Origin: Rhodospirillaceae bacterium
GTDB taxonomy: Bacteria; Pseudomonadota; Alphaproteobacteria; GCA-2731375
NCBI GenBank assembly: GCA_018660265.1
Contig: JABJKS010000051.1
Location: forward strand, 186,001 to 250,000
Reading direction: 5' to 3'
Length of the DNA stretch: 64,000 nucleotides
Shown one piece after another: positions 44,281-52,766 of this stretch. Both the position numbers and the translations under genes were made by a program. Position 1 is the stretch's first letter, and each line of letters starts with the position of its first letter. Under the pieces are notes generated by a model. That model was not told the origin of the DNA. It saw only the letters and a list, made by a program, of their open reading frames with translations, and ran no database searches.

Positions 44281-45972
44281 ATGTCGCGACCCTGGGAAAA
44301 ATACTACACAGATGAAGCCAAGGCATTCGATGTGGCAACAATGCCCTACGCAACCATCCCGGCCATGATCAATAGCGCGGGGGCAGAGTTTGCTAATCGT
44401 TCGGCTGCGACGACAATCCTTCCCAATGGTGCGACAGCGACTATCACGTATGCCGAACTGTTGAGCTATGCCAACGATTTTGCGGCATATTTGCGCGAAA
44501 CGGCGGGTCTGCAACGGGGTGAAACAGTGGCGTTGATGACGCCCAATTGCATCGATTTCAACATTGCATCCTGCGGCGCATTTTTGGCCGGTGCCGTGTG
44601 TACCAATATCAACCCCCTCTATACCGCGCCTGAAATGGAACATCAGCTGAACGATTCCAAGGCCAAGGTGCTGGTGATCATCGATATGTTCGGCGACAAA
44701 GTGGATGAGGTCGTTGCCAATACGGGCGTCCGCCAGGTGGTGACGATCTCGTTGCTGGAATTCTTTCCCACTTTGAAAAAACTGATCATCGGTTTTGTTC
44801 TGAAACGGGTGAAAAAGGTTATTCCGGACTTGCGCCACGCACATACGAAATTTGCCGATGCCTTGGCCTCTGGCTCAAGTGCTAGGAAGGGCGGCGATAT
44901 CGCTGCCTATACCGAAGGTCTGCAGGGCACCGATACGGCACTGTTCCAATATACCTCCGGCACCACGGGGCGCAGCAAGGGGGCTGAATTAAGCCACCAA
45001 GGCATCCTGGCCAATGCCCATCAGGCCAATACCCTGATCGGACATCTGCGTTTGTCCGAGGGCGATACCACGTTGGTGATCCTGCCGCTTTACCACATTA
45101 CCGCATTTGCTTTGATTTTCGTGGTCGGGATGGGTGCGGGCGATCATCTTGTCCTTGTGCCATCGCCCAGGCCGCCGTCGAACCTGCAATCGGCGTTCGA
45201 GAATTTTGAAGTCACCATTTTCACCGGCATCAACACCCTTTTCGCCGCCCTGATGGAGGAACCTTGGTTCGACAAAAGCCTGTTTAAATCAGTTAATTTT
45301 TGCGGCTCGGGCGGGGCAGCGCAGCAAACCGGCGTGGCCCAACGTTGGGAGGACGCCACGGGCATAGAGATCTATCAGGGTTATGGCATGACGGAATGCT
45401 GTGGTGTGATGAGCCTGAACCCGGTTGGGGACAATCGCCTCGGCTCGGTCGGCATCCCCGTACCTGGGTTGGCGGTGAAAATCATCGATGACGATGGCGT
45501 CGAACAACCCATCGGCTCGCCGGGCGAATTGTTGTTCAAAGGCCCGACCATCATGAAAGGTTATTTCGGTCGGCCGGAGGCAACGGCTGAAACGATTGTG
45601 GATGGTTGGCTGCATTCGGGCGATATCGCGATAATGGACGAGGACGGCTTTTTGGAAATCGTTGATCGCAAAAAGGACATGATCCTGGTCTCCGGCTTCA
45701 ACGTCTCTCCGAACGAGATTGAGGACGTAATCGCCAAGATCCCCGGTGTGGTTGAGGTCGGTGTGGTCGGTATCCCGGACGAAAAATCCTCGGAAACACC
45801 CATGGCCTTCATCGTCAAAAATAATGATTTGACGGAGGAAGCCGTAACCGCCGCCTGCCGCGAGGCATTGACCAATTACAAGGTGCCCAAGCACATCAAA
45901 TTCATCGATGACATCCCAAAATCCCCCGTTGGCAAGGTTTTGCGTCGGGAACTCCGCGACATGGTGGTTTAA
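44281..45972 (+). CDS. Acyl-CoA synthetase (AMP-forming, FadD-like)
   Basis: 563 aa adenylate-forming enzyme that activates a carboxylic acid to its CoA thioester. The P-loop-like YTSGTTGRSKGAEL motif, YQGYGMTECCGV (A5), GWLHSGDIAIMDEDGFLEIVDRKKDM (A7/A8) and the catalytic lysine region SPVGKVLRRELRD at the C-terminus are complete. Length is that of long-chain acyl-CoA ligases. It starts a six-gene plus-strand catabolic run. Confidence 0.93.
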   Translation: MSRPWEKYYTDEAKAFDVATMPYATIPAMINSAGAEFANRSAATTILPNGATATITYAELLSYANDFAAYLRETAGLQRGETVALMTPNCIDFNIASCGAFLAGAVCTNINPLYTAPEMEHQLNDSKAKVLVIIDMFGDKVDEVVANTGVRQVVTISLLEFFPTLKKLIIGFVLKRVKKVIPDLRHAHTKFADALASGSSARKGGDIAAYTEGLQGTDTALFQYTSGTTGRSKGAELSHQGILANAHQANTLIGHLRLSEGDTTLVILPLYHITAFALIFVVGMGAGDHLVLVPSPRPPSNLQSAFENFEVTIFTGINTLFAALMEEPWFDKSLFKSVNFCGSGGAAQQTGVAQRWEDATGIEIYQGYGMTECCGVMSLNPVGDNRLGSVGIPVPGLAVKIIDDDGVEQPIGSPGELLFKGPTIMKGYFGRPEATAETIVDGWLHSGDIAIMDEDGFLEIVDRKKDMILVSGFNVSPNEIEDVIAKIPGVVEVGVVGIPDEKSSETPMAFIVKNNDLTEEAVTAACREALTNYKVPKHIKFIDDIPKSPVGKVLRRELRDMVV

Positions 45973-45978
45973 ATATCG

Positions 45979-46818
45979 ATGGATCTGAAAGTCACCAGAA
46001 GCGAAATTGCCGACGGTGTGGGCACGGTGTTCCTGCATCGTCCGGGCCGGGGCAATTCCTGGAGCAAGCGGATGAATGTGGAGTACCGCTGGCTGATGGC
46101 GCAGATGGACGATAACCCCGATGTCCGCGTAATTGTGGTCACGGGCACGGGGCGGCAGTTCTGTGTGGGGGCCGATTTCGATGCCTTGGATCACTACAAG
46201 AACGGCAAGGACGATTACGTCACCTCCCTGACTGATGACAGCATGGCGGAACCGGGCCATGGGGTGCGCCCGGAATTCGATGCCGATATGGCCTGGCATT
46301 GGGGATTGCGCACGCCGGTGATTGCCGCCATCAACGGGGCCTGCGCCGGTGTCGCCATGGCTTTGGCGGGGTTCTGTGATCTGCGATATGGCATGGCGGA
46401 TACCAAGTACACCACAGCAGCGCCTCGCCTGGGTTTGCCGGCCGAATACGGCCTGGCCTGGTTGTTGCCCCGTATGATCGGTCTCACTTATGCCGCCGAT
46501 GTGCTGTTGAGCGGGCGCATCATTATGGCTGGGGAAATGAAAGAGATGGGATTTTTGAATGCGGTTTACGCATCGGAAGATTTCCATGCTGAAGTCGCCG
46601 CCACTGCGAAATATATGGCGGAACAGGTCTCTCCCCTGGCCGCGACCACGACCAAGCGACAGCTTTACGGGGAAATTATGCAGCATGATCCAGGCGCGGC
46701 GGTGGATCATTCGAAACACTTGATCGGCGAATTGATGCGCAGCGCGGATTATCGGGAAGGCGTTGCGGCCCAGCAGGAGGGGCGTGCGCCAAAATTTATA
46801 ATGGGGTCAGAGAAGTGA
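45979..46818 (+). CDS. Enoyl-CoA hydratase/isomerase family protein
   Basis: 279 aa crotonase. Oxyanion-hole parts are RQFCVGADFDAL and INGACAGVAMALAGFCDLRYG, and the second catalytic region is PRLGLPAEYGLAWLLPRMIG, including Glu at PAEYG. It should hydrate or otherwise process the acyl-CoA made by the neighbouring ligase 6 nt upstream. Its TGA overlaps the GTG of the amidohydrolase (GTGA), so translation is coupled. A 476-codon frame on the opposite strand is a shadow of this gene and the ligase. Confidence 0.92.
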   Translation: MDLKVTRSEIADGVGTVFLHRPGRGNSWSKRMNVEYRWLMAQMDDNPDVRVIVVTGTGRQFCVGADFDALDHYKNGKDDYVTSLTDDSMAEPGHGVRPEFDADMAWHWGLRTPVIAAINGACAGVAMALAGFCDLRYGMADTKYTTAAPRLGLPAEYGLAWLLPRMIGLTYAADVLLSGRIIMAGEMKEMGFLNAVYASEDFHAEVAATAKYMAEQVSPLAATTTKRQLYGEIMQHDPGAAVDHSKHLIGELMRSADYREGVAAQQEGRAPKFIMGSEK

Positions 46819-47921
46819 CACATCGGATTATCGACGCAGACGGCCATATTTGTGAAACCAAGGAGCTGTGGGAGGAATATATTCCCGCCGCCTATCGAGA
46901 CCGAACCATCCGCATGGACAAAGGCGATAATGGCCTGGACCGTTTCTGTATCAATGGCGTTGGCACCGAGAATGTGCATTCCGCCCGGGCCTGTTTGCCC
47001 TGGGGCATGGATGATCCGGACAATCCGCCATCCTGGGATGATATTATCCCAGGATCCTACGATGGCGCCGCCCGTGTGGGCGTGATGGATGAAGAGGGTA
47101 TTGAGCATGCCTTGCTGTTCCCCTCCATCTATTTGCGTTGCGGTGATATCACCGACCCGGATGTTGCCGCCGCTGCCGCCTATGGTTACAACGAATGGAT
47201 CGCCGATATGTGTAAGGACGGCAAGGGCCGTCTGGACGCTGTCGGCTTGGTGCCCCTGCAAAGCGCGGAGGCAGCCGCGAAAGAAGTCACCCACATTGCA
47301 CAATTGGGCTTGAAAGGCGTTGCCTTTCGCCCGGAACGCTACAATGGTTTAGCCCTTTATGATGAGGCCCTGATCCCGTTCTGGAATGCGGTCAGTGAGC
47401 ATGGTTTGTTTGCCGGTGTGCATGGCAGCTTTGGCATTCAAATGCCCAGCTTTGCCAACAGCCGCTATACCAATCGTTTCTTCACCCATATGGTCTGCCA
47501 TCCGTTCGAACAGATGGCCGCCTGCCTGGATATGGTTTGCGGCGGTGTGTTGCAGCGGCATCCGGATCTACGCGTGGCATTTTTGGAATCCGGCCTGGGC
47601 TGGCTGGAATATTGGCTGGGGCGTATGGATGAGCATTTTGAGGTCATGGGCGCTGAAGTCCCTTGGTTGACCCGCCGGCCGTCGGAATTATTCCGGGAAC
47701 AATGCTTCATCTCGATAGAGGCGGACGAGGCGCACCGCCTGCCGAAAATTAAGGAAATGGGCCTTGAACATTGCGTCTTTTGGGGCGCGGATTACCCCCA
47801 TTTCGACTGCACCTTTCCAGGCGCGGTGGCTGAGTTGGAAGAGCATTTAAAGCCGATCGATCCCGCCGTGGCCGATTTAATACGCCACGGCAACGCGGCG
47901 CGCTTCATTGGTATCGGATAA
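46815..47921 (+). CDS. Amidohydrolase-2 family protein (ACMSD-like)
   Basis: 368 aa metal-dependent TIM-barrel enzyme starting from GTG. The first metal site is DADGH (residues 7-11). Later conserved segments are GLFAGVHGSFG, MVCHPFEQMA, FLESGLGWLEYWLGRMDEHF and FWGADYPHFD. The family contains decarboxylases such as ACMSD and gamma-resorcylate decarboxylase as well as hydrolases. A decarboxylase or hydrolase for an intermediate of the neighbouring CoA pathway is inferred. The TGA of the crotonase overlaps its start. Confidence 0.9.
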   Translation: MTHRIIDADGHICETKELWEEYIPAAYRDRTIRMDKGDNGLDRFCINGVGTENVHSARACLPWGMDDPDNPPSWDDIIPGSYDGAARVGVMDEEGIEHALLFPSIYLRCGDITDPDVAAAAAYGYNEWIADMCKDGKGRLDAVGLVPLQSAEAAAKEVTHIAQLGLKGVAFRPERYNGLALYDEALIPFWNAVSEHGLFAGVHGSFGIQMPSFANSRYTNRFFTHMVCHPFEQMAACLDMVCGGVLQRHPDLRVAFLESGLGWLEYWLGRMDEHFEVMGAEVPWLTRRPSELFREQCFISIEADEAHRLPKIKEMGLEHCVFWGADYPHFDCTFPGAVAELEEHLKPIDPAVADLIRHGNAARFIGIG

Positions 47922-47922
47922 T

Positions 47923-47942
47923 CAGGCAAGGAACGCCTGTTT
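47923..47942 (+). terminator. Weak hairpin, possible terminator after the amidohydrolase
   Basis: CAGGC (47923-47927), a 7-nt loop and GCCTG (47935-47939) followed by TTT form a short stem just after the TAA. The stem has only five pairs and a brief T run, so attenuation is more likely than full termination. Confidence 0.25.
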
Positions 47943-48044
47943 GGCATCAATTTGTCCTGAGCGAATACGGGCGGGGCCCTCTTCACCAATCAAGGCGAAC
48001 ACTCTAGAATAGGGTTTTGCGCATTTGTATGGGGATTAATTATT

Positions 48045-49733
48045 ATGGATTACGATGTAAAAATTGTCGGCGGTACCATAATGGACGGCACAGGCAACCA
48101 GGGTTATCGCGGCGACCTTGGAATTCAGGGTGGACGGGTTGTCGCCTTGGGAGAGGCCAAGGGAGAGGCCGGGCGCACCATTGATGCAGGGGGCCTTGTG
48201 GTCTGCCCCGGCTTCGTCGATATCCATACCCATTACGATGCCCAGGTTCTGTGGGACCAGATGCTGACGATATCGCCCTGGCATGGCGTCACCACCGCCG
48301 TTATGGGCAATTGCGGCTTTGGTGTCGCACCTATGCGCCCCGCCGACCGGCAGGACATCATGAAGACCCTGGAAAAGGTCGAAGGGATGAGCTATGCGGC
48401 GTTGGAGGCGGGCTTGGGCCTGGATTGGCCGTTTGAAAGCTTCCCCGAATATATGGACGTGGTCCAGCAAGGCGGTACGGCCATCAACATGGCGGCCTTT
48501 ATCGGCCACACGCCCCTGCGCATCTATGTCATGGGCGACGATGCCATGGAGCGGGAGGCAACGGGCGCAGAAGTTGAGGCCATGGCGCAGATCGTGCGTG
48601 AGGCCATGGCGGCGGGTGCCATTGGTTTCTCCACTTCGCAGGCTGCCACCCATAATGCCTTTGATGGCCGGCCCATTCCATCACGCCTGGCATCGTTTTC
48701 GGAACTGGATGCCCTGGTTGGTGCCATGGCCGAGAGTGGCCGGGGTATCATGCAATGCACCATCGGCAAGACCTTGTTCCATGATGAGATGAGCGAGCTG
48801 GCCCGCCGCCATAATGTTCCCGTGACCTGGACCGCATTGCTGGCAGGTCTGTCCGGCCCCGGTTCCCACAAAAAACATCTTAAACGGACGGCGGAAGAAC
48901 GGGCCGAGGGGCTACACATTGTCCCGCAAGTGGCCTGCCGACCAATTATGTTCGATTTTGATTTCGGCGAGCCTTTCCCGTTCGAAATGCGCCCGATTTT
49001 CAAAGAAACCATGCAGACGGATCAACACGGCAAAAAGGCGATTTATGCGGACGATAGCTTTCGCCAGAATTTCCGTGCCGATACGGATCCATCCGCCAAG
49101 AACATGCTGGCCGGTTGGGCGCAACGGGCGGTGATTTCTGCTGCGCCATCGGATCACAGTTTGGAAGAACGTTCCCTGGTCGACGTGGCGGCGGAGCAAG
49201 GCAAGGATCCCATCGATCTGGCATTGGATATGTCTATCGACAGTGATTTCGCCGCCCGCTTCCGGGTGCCCCTGGTGAATTTTGACCATGAAGAGGTGCG
49301 GGAATTGCTGGGTGATGACAACACTGTGGTGGCCCTGTCGGACGCGGGCGCGCACGCCTCGCAGCTGTGCGATGCCTGCTATTCCACCCATCTGCTGGGC
49401 CATTGGAGCCGGGATGAGGGCGCAATGGAAATGGAAAAAGCCGTCCATATGCTGACGCAAAAGCCCGCCGACTTAATGGGTATCACGGATCGCGGCCTGC
49501 TGGCCCAGGGACGCCCGGCGGATGTGGTCCTGTTTGACCCTGAGGTCGTGGGTGCCACGGGCCTGACAAGGGTCTACGACCAACCCGCAGGCCAGGATCG
49601 ACTGGTGGCCCAGGCCAAGGGTATCCAGGCGGTCATTGTCAACGGCACCGTCATCCGTGAAGACAATAAGGACGCGGTCAGCCCTGGTGAGGCTCTGCCG
49701 GGCCAGATGCTGCGCGGCGGCAAAGCCGTTTAA
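48045..49733 (+). CDS. N-acyl-D-amino-acid deacylase / D-aminoacylase family amidohydrolase
   Basis: 562 aa amidohydrolase-superfamily enzyme. Metal-binding H61 and H63 lie in VDIHTHYDAQ; VTTAVMGNCGFGVAP, AAFIGHTPLRIYVMG, AGAIGFSTSQA and LSDAGAHAS mark the D-aminoacylase/dihydropyrimidinase-like group. A C-terminal LAQGRPADVVLFDPE completes it. It hydrolyses an N-acyl or cyclic amide bond. A second, partial paralogue lies at 62.7-64 kb with matching segments. A GGGGA precedes the ATG. The substrate is unknown. Confidence 0.9.
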   Translation: MDYDVKIVGGTIMDGTGNQGYRGDLGIQGGRVVALGEAKGEAGRTIDAGGLVVCPGFVDIHTHYDAQVLWDQMLTISPWHGVTTAVMGNCGFGVAPMRPADRQDIMKTLEKVEGMSYAALEAGLGLDWPFESFPEYMDVVQQGGTAINMAAFIGHTPLRIYVMGDDAMEREATGAEVEAMAQIVREAMAAGAIGFSTSQAATHNAFDGRPIPSRLASFSELDALVGAMAESGRGIMQCTIGKTLFHDEMSELARRHNVPVTWTALLAGLSGPGSHKKHLKRTAEERAEGLHIVPQVACRPIMFDFDFGEPFPFEMRPIFKETMQTDQHGKKAIYADDSFRQNFRADTDPSAKNMLAGWAQRAVISAAPSDHSLEERSLVDVAAEQGKDPIDLALDMSIDSDFAARFRVPLVNFDHEEVRELLGDDNTVVALSDAGAHASQLCDACYSTHLLGHWSRDEGAMEMEKAVHMLTQKPADLMGITDRGLLAQGRPADVVLFDPEVVGATGLTRVYDQPAGQDRLVAQAKGIQAVIVNGTVIREDNKDAVSPGEALPGQMLRGGKAV

Positions 49734-49737
49734 AGCC

Positions 49738-50637
49738 ATGCCAGATCAAATCATTGCCATCATCGCACCCGGTGATATGGGGGGCGGGGTTGGAGAGGCC
49801 TTGATCAAGGCCGGCCATGACGTTGTCACGACCCTGGTCGGGCGCAGTGATGAAAGCAGGGCCCGGGCCGAACGGGTTGGCTTTCGGGCCTTGCCGGACC
49901 TGGACGCGGTTGTTCAGGAGGCATCGCTGGTTCTATCAATTCTGCCGCCCGCCAATGCCATTGATTTGGCCCGCGATGTTGCCGCTGCCGTTGCAAGGAC
50001 AGGGGCTGAACGGACAGAGGTCGGGCCGGTCTATATGGATTGCAATGCGATCTCTCCTGACACCACAAAACAGGTCGGTGACATCATAATTGGTGCGGGA
50101 CTGGCCTATATCGATTGCGGCATCATCGGCTGGGCACCGGGCAAGGGGCCGCAGCCGACACGGTTCTATGTCTCGGGCCCTGATCTGGTTCCAAGCGATG
50201 TATTGGCCGTAGACGGCATCATGGTCAAATCTGCGGGGGCGGAGATCGGCCAGGCCTCCGCCCTGAAGATGCTCTATGCGGGCCTGAACAAAGGCCGCTT
50301 TTCATTGTTCGCCACCATGGCCACAGCGGCCGAGGCCATGGGCCTGCTGGATGCGTTTGGCGAGGAACTGGCGTTCAGCCAGAAGGATACCTGGAACTAT
50401 ATGCAAGGTGGTATCTCCCGCCTGCCAGCGGATTCAGAACGCTGGTGGCCGGAAATGGACGAGATTGCCGCGACCATGGAGGCAGCCGGTGTTACCGGCG
50501 ATTTCCACCGCGGGGCTTCCTGGATCCTGCAGTTGATGGCGGCGACGCCCCTGGCGGCGGAAACCCGTGAAACCATCGATGGCGAGCGTACATTGGCGGA
50601 AACCGTGGCAATATTTGTCGATCAGCTAAAAAAATAG
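49738..50637 (+). CDS. NAD(P)-dependent oxidoreductase with DUF1932 C-terminus
   Basis: 299 aa protein of the 6-phosphogluconate/beta-hydroxyacid dehydrogenase superfamily. The N-terminal Rossmann motif IAPGDMGGGVGEALIKAGHDVVT is followed by LVLSILPPANAIDLARDVA and VYMDCNAISPDTTKQVG. A DUF1932 helical domain contains SALKMLYAGLNKGRFSLFATMATAAEAMG. The lysine of SALKMLYAGLNKG is the usual catalytic region. The ATG at 49738 is 4 nt after the deacylase stop and better supported than the longer frame from 49636. The substrate is unknown. Confidence 0.9.
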   Translation: MPDQIIAIIAPGDMGGGVGEALIKAGHDVVTTLVGRSDESRARAERVGFRALPDLDAVVQEASLVLSILPPANAIDLARDVAAAVARTGAERTEVGPVYMDCNAISPDTTKQVGDIIIGAGLAYIDCGIIGWAPGKGPQPTRFYVSGPDLVPSDVLAVDGIMVKSAGAEIGQASALKMLYAGLNKGRFSLFATMATAAEAMGLLDAFGEELAFSQKDTWNYMQGGISRLPADSERWWPEMDEIAATMEAAGVTGDFHRGASWILQLMAATPLAAETRETIDGERTLAETVAIFVDQLKK

Positions 50638-50719
50638 CACTGCCGGTTTGAGGGATTGCGGTGGCGCTCCCGCTTTGCCACACTCATGCTCCCGAACAAA
50701 TGATCACGGTTGGATTTTC

Positions 50720-52249
50720 ATGACATATCACGTCTATAGCGGCCCGCGCAAAGTGGCGTTGAGCGAAGTTGCCTTGAACGGTGCAAAGTTGGCCGCCGGT
50801 TTGAAATCCATAGGCGTGGGAGATGGCGACAGCTTCGCCACCGTGATGCGCAATGATATCGCCATGTTGGAAACCATGGTCGCGGGCAACCTGATCGGGG
50901 CCTACGCGGTGCCGGTGAATTGGCATGCCACGGGTGAAGAAGCGGGCTATATGCTGACGGATTCAGGGGCCAAGGCGATTGTTGTTCATGCGGATCTGAT
51001 GCCGGGCATCGCCAGCCATATGCCCGATGGCGTGCCTGTGCTGGTGGTGGCGACAGCACCCGAAATCGCCGCTGCCTATGGCGTCCCACCGGCGCTGTGT
51101 GAGGTGCCCGAAGGTGCCACGGATTACGAAGAATGGCGGGACAGCTTTCCGCCCTGGACTGAGGCACCACCCCTGGAGCGGGGCAGCATGATCTATACCT
51201 CCGGCACCACCGGCAACCCAAAAGGTGTGCGGCGGGAGCCGACAACACCCGAACGTCAGGCCAGGATTGGTGAATTGGCCATGCGCGCCTTTGGTATCGG
51301 GGCGGGTGGCGTTGCCGCCATGACGGGTCCTATGTATCATTCCGCGCCGAACGCCTATGCCCGCCTTGCCATGGCGCTGGGCAATGATATCCATTTATTG
51401 CCCCGGTTTGACCCTGAAGAGCTGTTGCAGGCCATCGAAATCCATAAATTGAGCCACATGCATGTGGTGCCAACCATGTTTGTGCGCATGTTGCGTCTGC
51501 CTGAGGAAGTTAAGGCGAAATATGATTTGTCCTCGTTGGTCCATGTCATCCATGGGGCCGCGCCCTGCCCACCGGATGCCAAGGCTGGCATGATCGAATG
51601 GTGGGGGGATGTGATCTTTGAATATTATGGCTCAACCGAGGCCGGCATCGTCTCCATAGCCACCTCTGCCGATGCCTTGATCAAACCGGGAACTGTCGGC
51701 CGGCCCCTGGATGGTACGATTGTCCGCATCTATGACGATGATGGCAAAGTCCTGCCCGACGGGGAAAGTGGCGAGATCTATATGAATATGAATGACCTCT
51801 CCGACTTCACCTATCACAACAAGGATGACAAGCGGGTTGAGATTGAGCGGGAGGGGCTGGTGACCAACGGCGATGTTGGCTATCTGGACCCGGACGGCTA
51901 CCTGTTTCTGAATGATCGAAAGCGGGACATGATAATCTCGGGTGGTGTCAATATCTATCCGGCAGAGATTGAGGCCGCGTTACAAGGTATGCCGGGTGTA
52001 CAGGACTGTGCCGTGTTCGGTATTCCGCATGACGAATTCGGTGAATCAATCGCCGCTGCTATTGAAAGCCAGCCTGGGGTGTCCCTGACACCGGATGCGG
52101 TGAAGGACTATCTGCGCGACCATATCTCTGCTTATAAAGTCCCGCGCGAGGTTACCTTTCACGATGCCATGCCCCGTGAAGACACGGGCAAGATATTTAA
52201 AAGAAAATTGCGCCAACCGTACTGGGAACGGGCAGGCAGGCAAATTTAA
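50720..52249 (+). CDS. Acyl-CoA synthetase (AMP-forming)
   Basis: 509 aa adenylate-forming enzyme. The YTSGTTGNPKGVRR P-loop, FEYYGSTEAGIVS, GYLYFLN-like NGDVGYLDPDGYLFLNDRKRDMIISGG and the C-terminal DTGKIFKRKLR lysine region are present. It is about 50 residues shorter than the ligase at 44 kb and more like crotonobetaine or medium-chain acid ligases. I chose ATG 50720 because the upstream in-frame ATG at 50648 adds unconserved residues. It follows the DUF1932 dehydrogenase by 82 nt. Confidence 0.92.
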   Translation: MTYHVYSGPRKVALSEVALNGAKLAAGLKSIGVGDGDSFATVMRNDIAMLETMVAGNLIGAYAVPVNWHATGEEAGYMLTDSGAKAIVVHADLMPGIASHMPDGVPVLVVATAPEIAAAYGVPPALCEVPEGATDYEEWRDSFPPWTEAPPLERGSMIYTSGTTGNPKGVRREPTTPERQARIGELAMRAFGIGAGGVAAMTGPMYHSAPNAYARLAMALGNDIHLLPRFDPEELLQAIEIHKLSHMHVVPTMFVRMLRLPEEVKAKYDLSSLVHVIHGAAPCPPDAKAGMIEWWGDVIFEYYGSTEAGIVSIATSADALIKPGTVGRPLDGTIVRIYDDDGKVLPDGESGEIYMNMNDLSDFTYHNKDDKRVEIEREGLVTNGDVGYLDPDGYLFLNDRKRDMIISGGVNIYPAEIEAALQGMPGVQDCAVFGIPHDEFGESIAAAIESQPGVSLTPDAVKDYLRDHISAYKVPREVTFHDAMPREDTGKIFKRKLRQPYWERAGRQI

Positions 52250-52282
52250 GACCTTGTCATCGCGTCTTGGTATTATTTCCAA

Positions 52283-52459
52283 TCAACCGGCAGATTTTAT
52301 CCGCGTCCAATTCTCTGTCATCTGTTGGTTTAGCGTTTGAAGCGGCTTCTTTTCTTCCTGGCGCATGGTTTCAGCCTGATCTTTCCGGGCTTCATCAAGA
52401 GATCGCAGCGGCCTTTCTAGATAAGGGCTAACGGGACCTCTTCGATTTAACTTATCCAT
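52283..52459 (-). CDS. Small hydrophilic protein of 58 aa, unrecognised
   Basis: A 59-codon frame on the minus strand, running from ATG 52459 to TGA at 52283. It starts MDKLNRRGPVSPYLERPL, is strongly charged (K/R/E/Q-rich) and ends TRIKSAG. There is no membrane helix or signal. AAGG lies about 13 nt before the ATG, a weak ribosome site. The only promoter region available is the AT-rich island with DnaA-like and CtrA-like sites directly upstream. The RGPVSPYLERPLRSLDEA part looks compact and gene-like, but I cannot assign a family. Confidence 0.5.
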   Translation of the reverse strand: MDKLNRRGPVSPYLERPLRSLDEARKDQAETMRQEEKKPLQTLNQQMTENWTRIKSAG

Positions 52460-52460
52460 T
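52452..52460 (+). promoter_or_regulatory. DnaA-box-like 9-mer (TTATCCATT)
   Basis: TTATCCATT shares the TTATCCA core of the TTATCCACA DnaA box and differs at the last two positions. It overlaps the start codon of the 58-aa gene, which may explain it as coding sequence. Listed because of the three related 9-mers just downstream. Confidence 0.2.
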
Positions 52461-52474
52461 GCTTTTTCACAGCC

Positions 52475-52507
52475 TTATTAACAGGGTTATTCACAGAGTT
52501 ATTCACA
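52475..52507 (+). repeat. Three DnaA-box-like 9-mers in exact 12-bp phase
   Basis: TTATTAACA (52475), TTATTCACA (52487) and TTATTCACA (52499) repeat with a 12-bp period. TTATTCACA differs from the DnaA consensus TTATCCACA at one base; TTATTAACA differs at two. Direct, closely spaced boxes are typical of DnaA-bound origins and of iteron arrays. An AT-rich stretch follows. This is a sequence match only. Confidence 0.5.
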
Positions 52508-52766
52508 TCCGGTGACTATAATATGACGGTGTTTAGTTAACAAATGGTTAACATATCTTTCAATTTGGCAACGAGTATTACCAAGATGTTTACAGATCGA
52601 TCCATTTTTTGAAAGTATTGGCTGATTTCAGCGGTTCTCAAAATCGCGTAAATGCAGGCCTATAATCGCGATGTCTTCGGTGAATTTATCTGCACAAAAT
52701 TTAGGCACAGGTTAAAATCGGGAAATCAGTGCATTAATTTCGAATCATATTCCGAAATGTGAGAAA
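52508..52766. other. AT-rich non-coding island between the 58-aa gene and selB
   Basis: About 260 nt with no credible gene. It is visibly richer in A/T than the rest of the window. It contains a perfect TTAA-N7-TTAA site (52537-52551), a GAATC site for CcrM-type methylation at 52742-52746 and an imperfect TTAG-N7-TTAA pair near 52703. Because selB ends here and the 58-aa gene starts on the other side, its only transcriptional role could be to drive that small gene. Confidence 0.5.
52536..52552. promoter_or_regulatory. CtrA-type binding site, TTAA-N7-TTAAC
   Basis: TTAACAAATGGTTAAC at 52537-52552 is a perfect TTAA-N7-TTAAC, the consensus for the alphaproteobacterial cell-cycle regulator CtrA. 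The core also forms a GTTAAC repeat pair (52536-52541 and 52547-52552). It is 30 bp from the three DnaA-like boxes. The match is exact but such a motif can occur by chance in AT-rich DNA. Confidence 0.5.

Noticed and set aside
45289-46719. 476-codon frame on the minus strand
   Set aside because: It lies fully antisense to the acyl-CoA ligase and crotonase genes, which have clear motifs. The encoded protein is rich in His, Gln, Arg and lacks any recognisable domain, as expected for a shadow of GC-rich coding DNA.
52475-52507. The 12-bp repeats as plasmid iterons or a CRISPR array
   Set aside because: Only three units, no spacers of constant length for CRISPR, and no Rep protein gene nearby. 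A DnaA-type array is the simpler reading.
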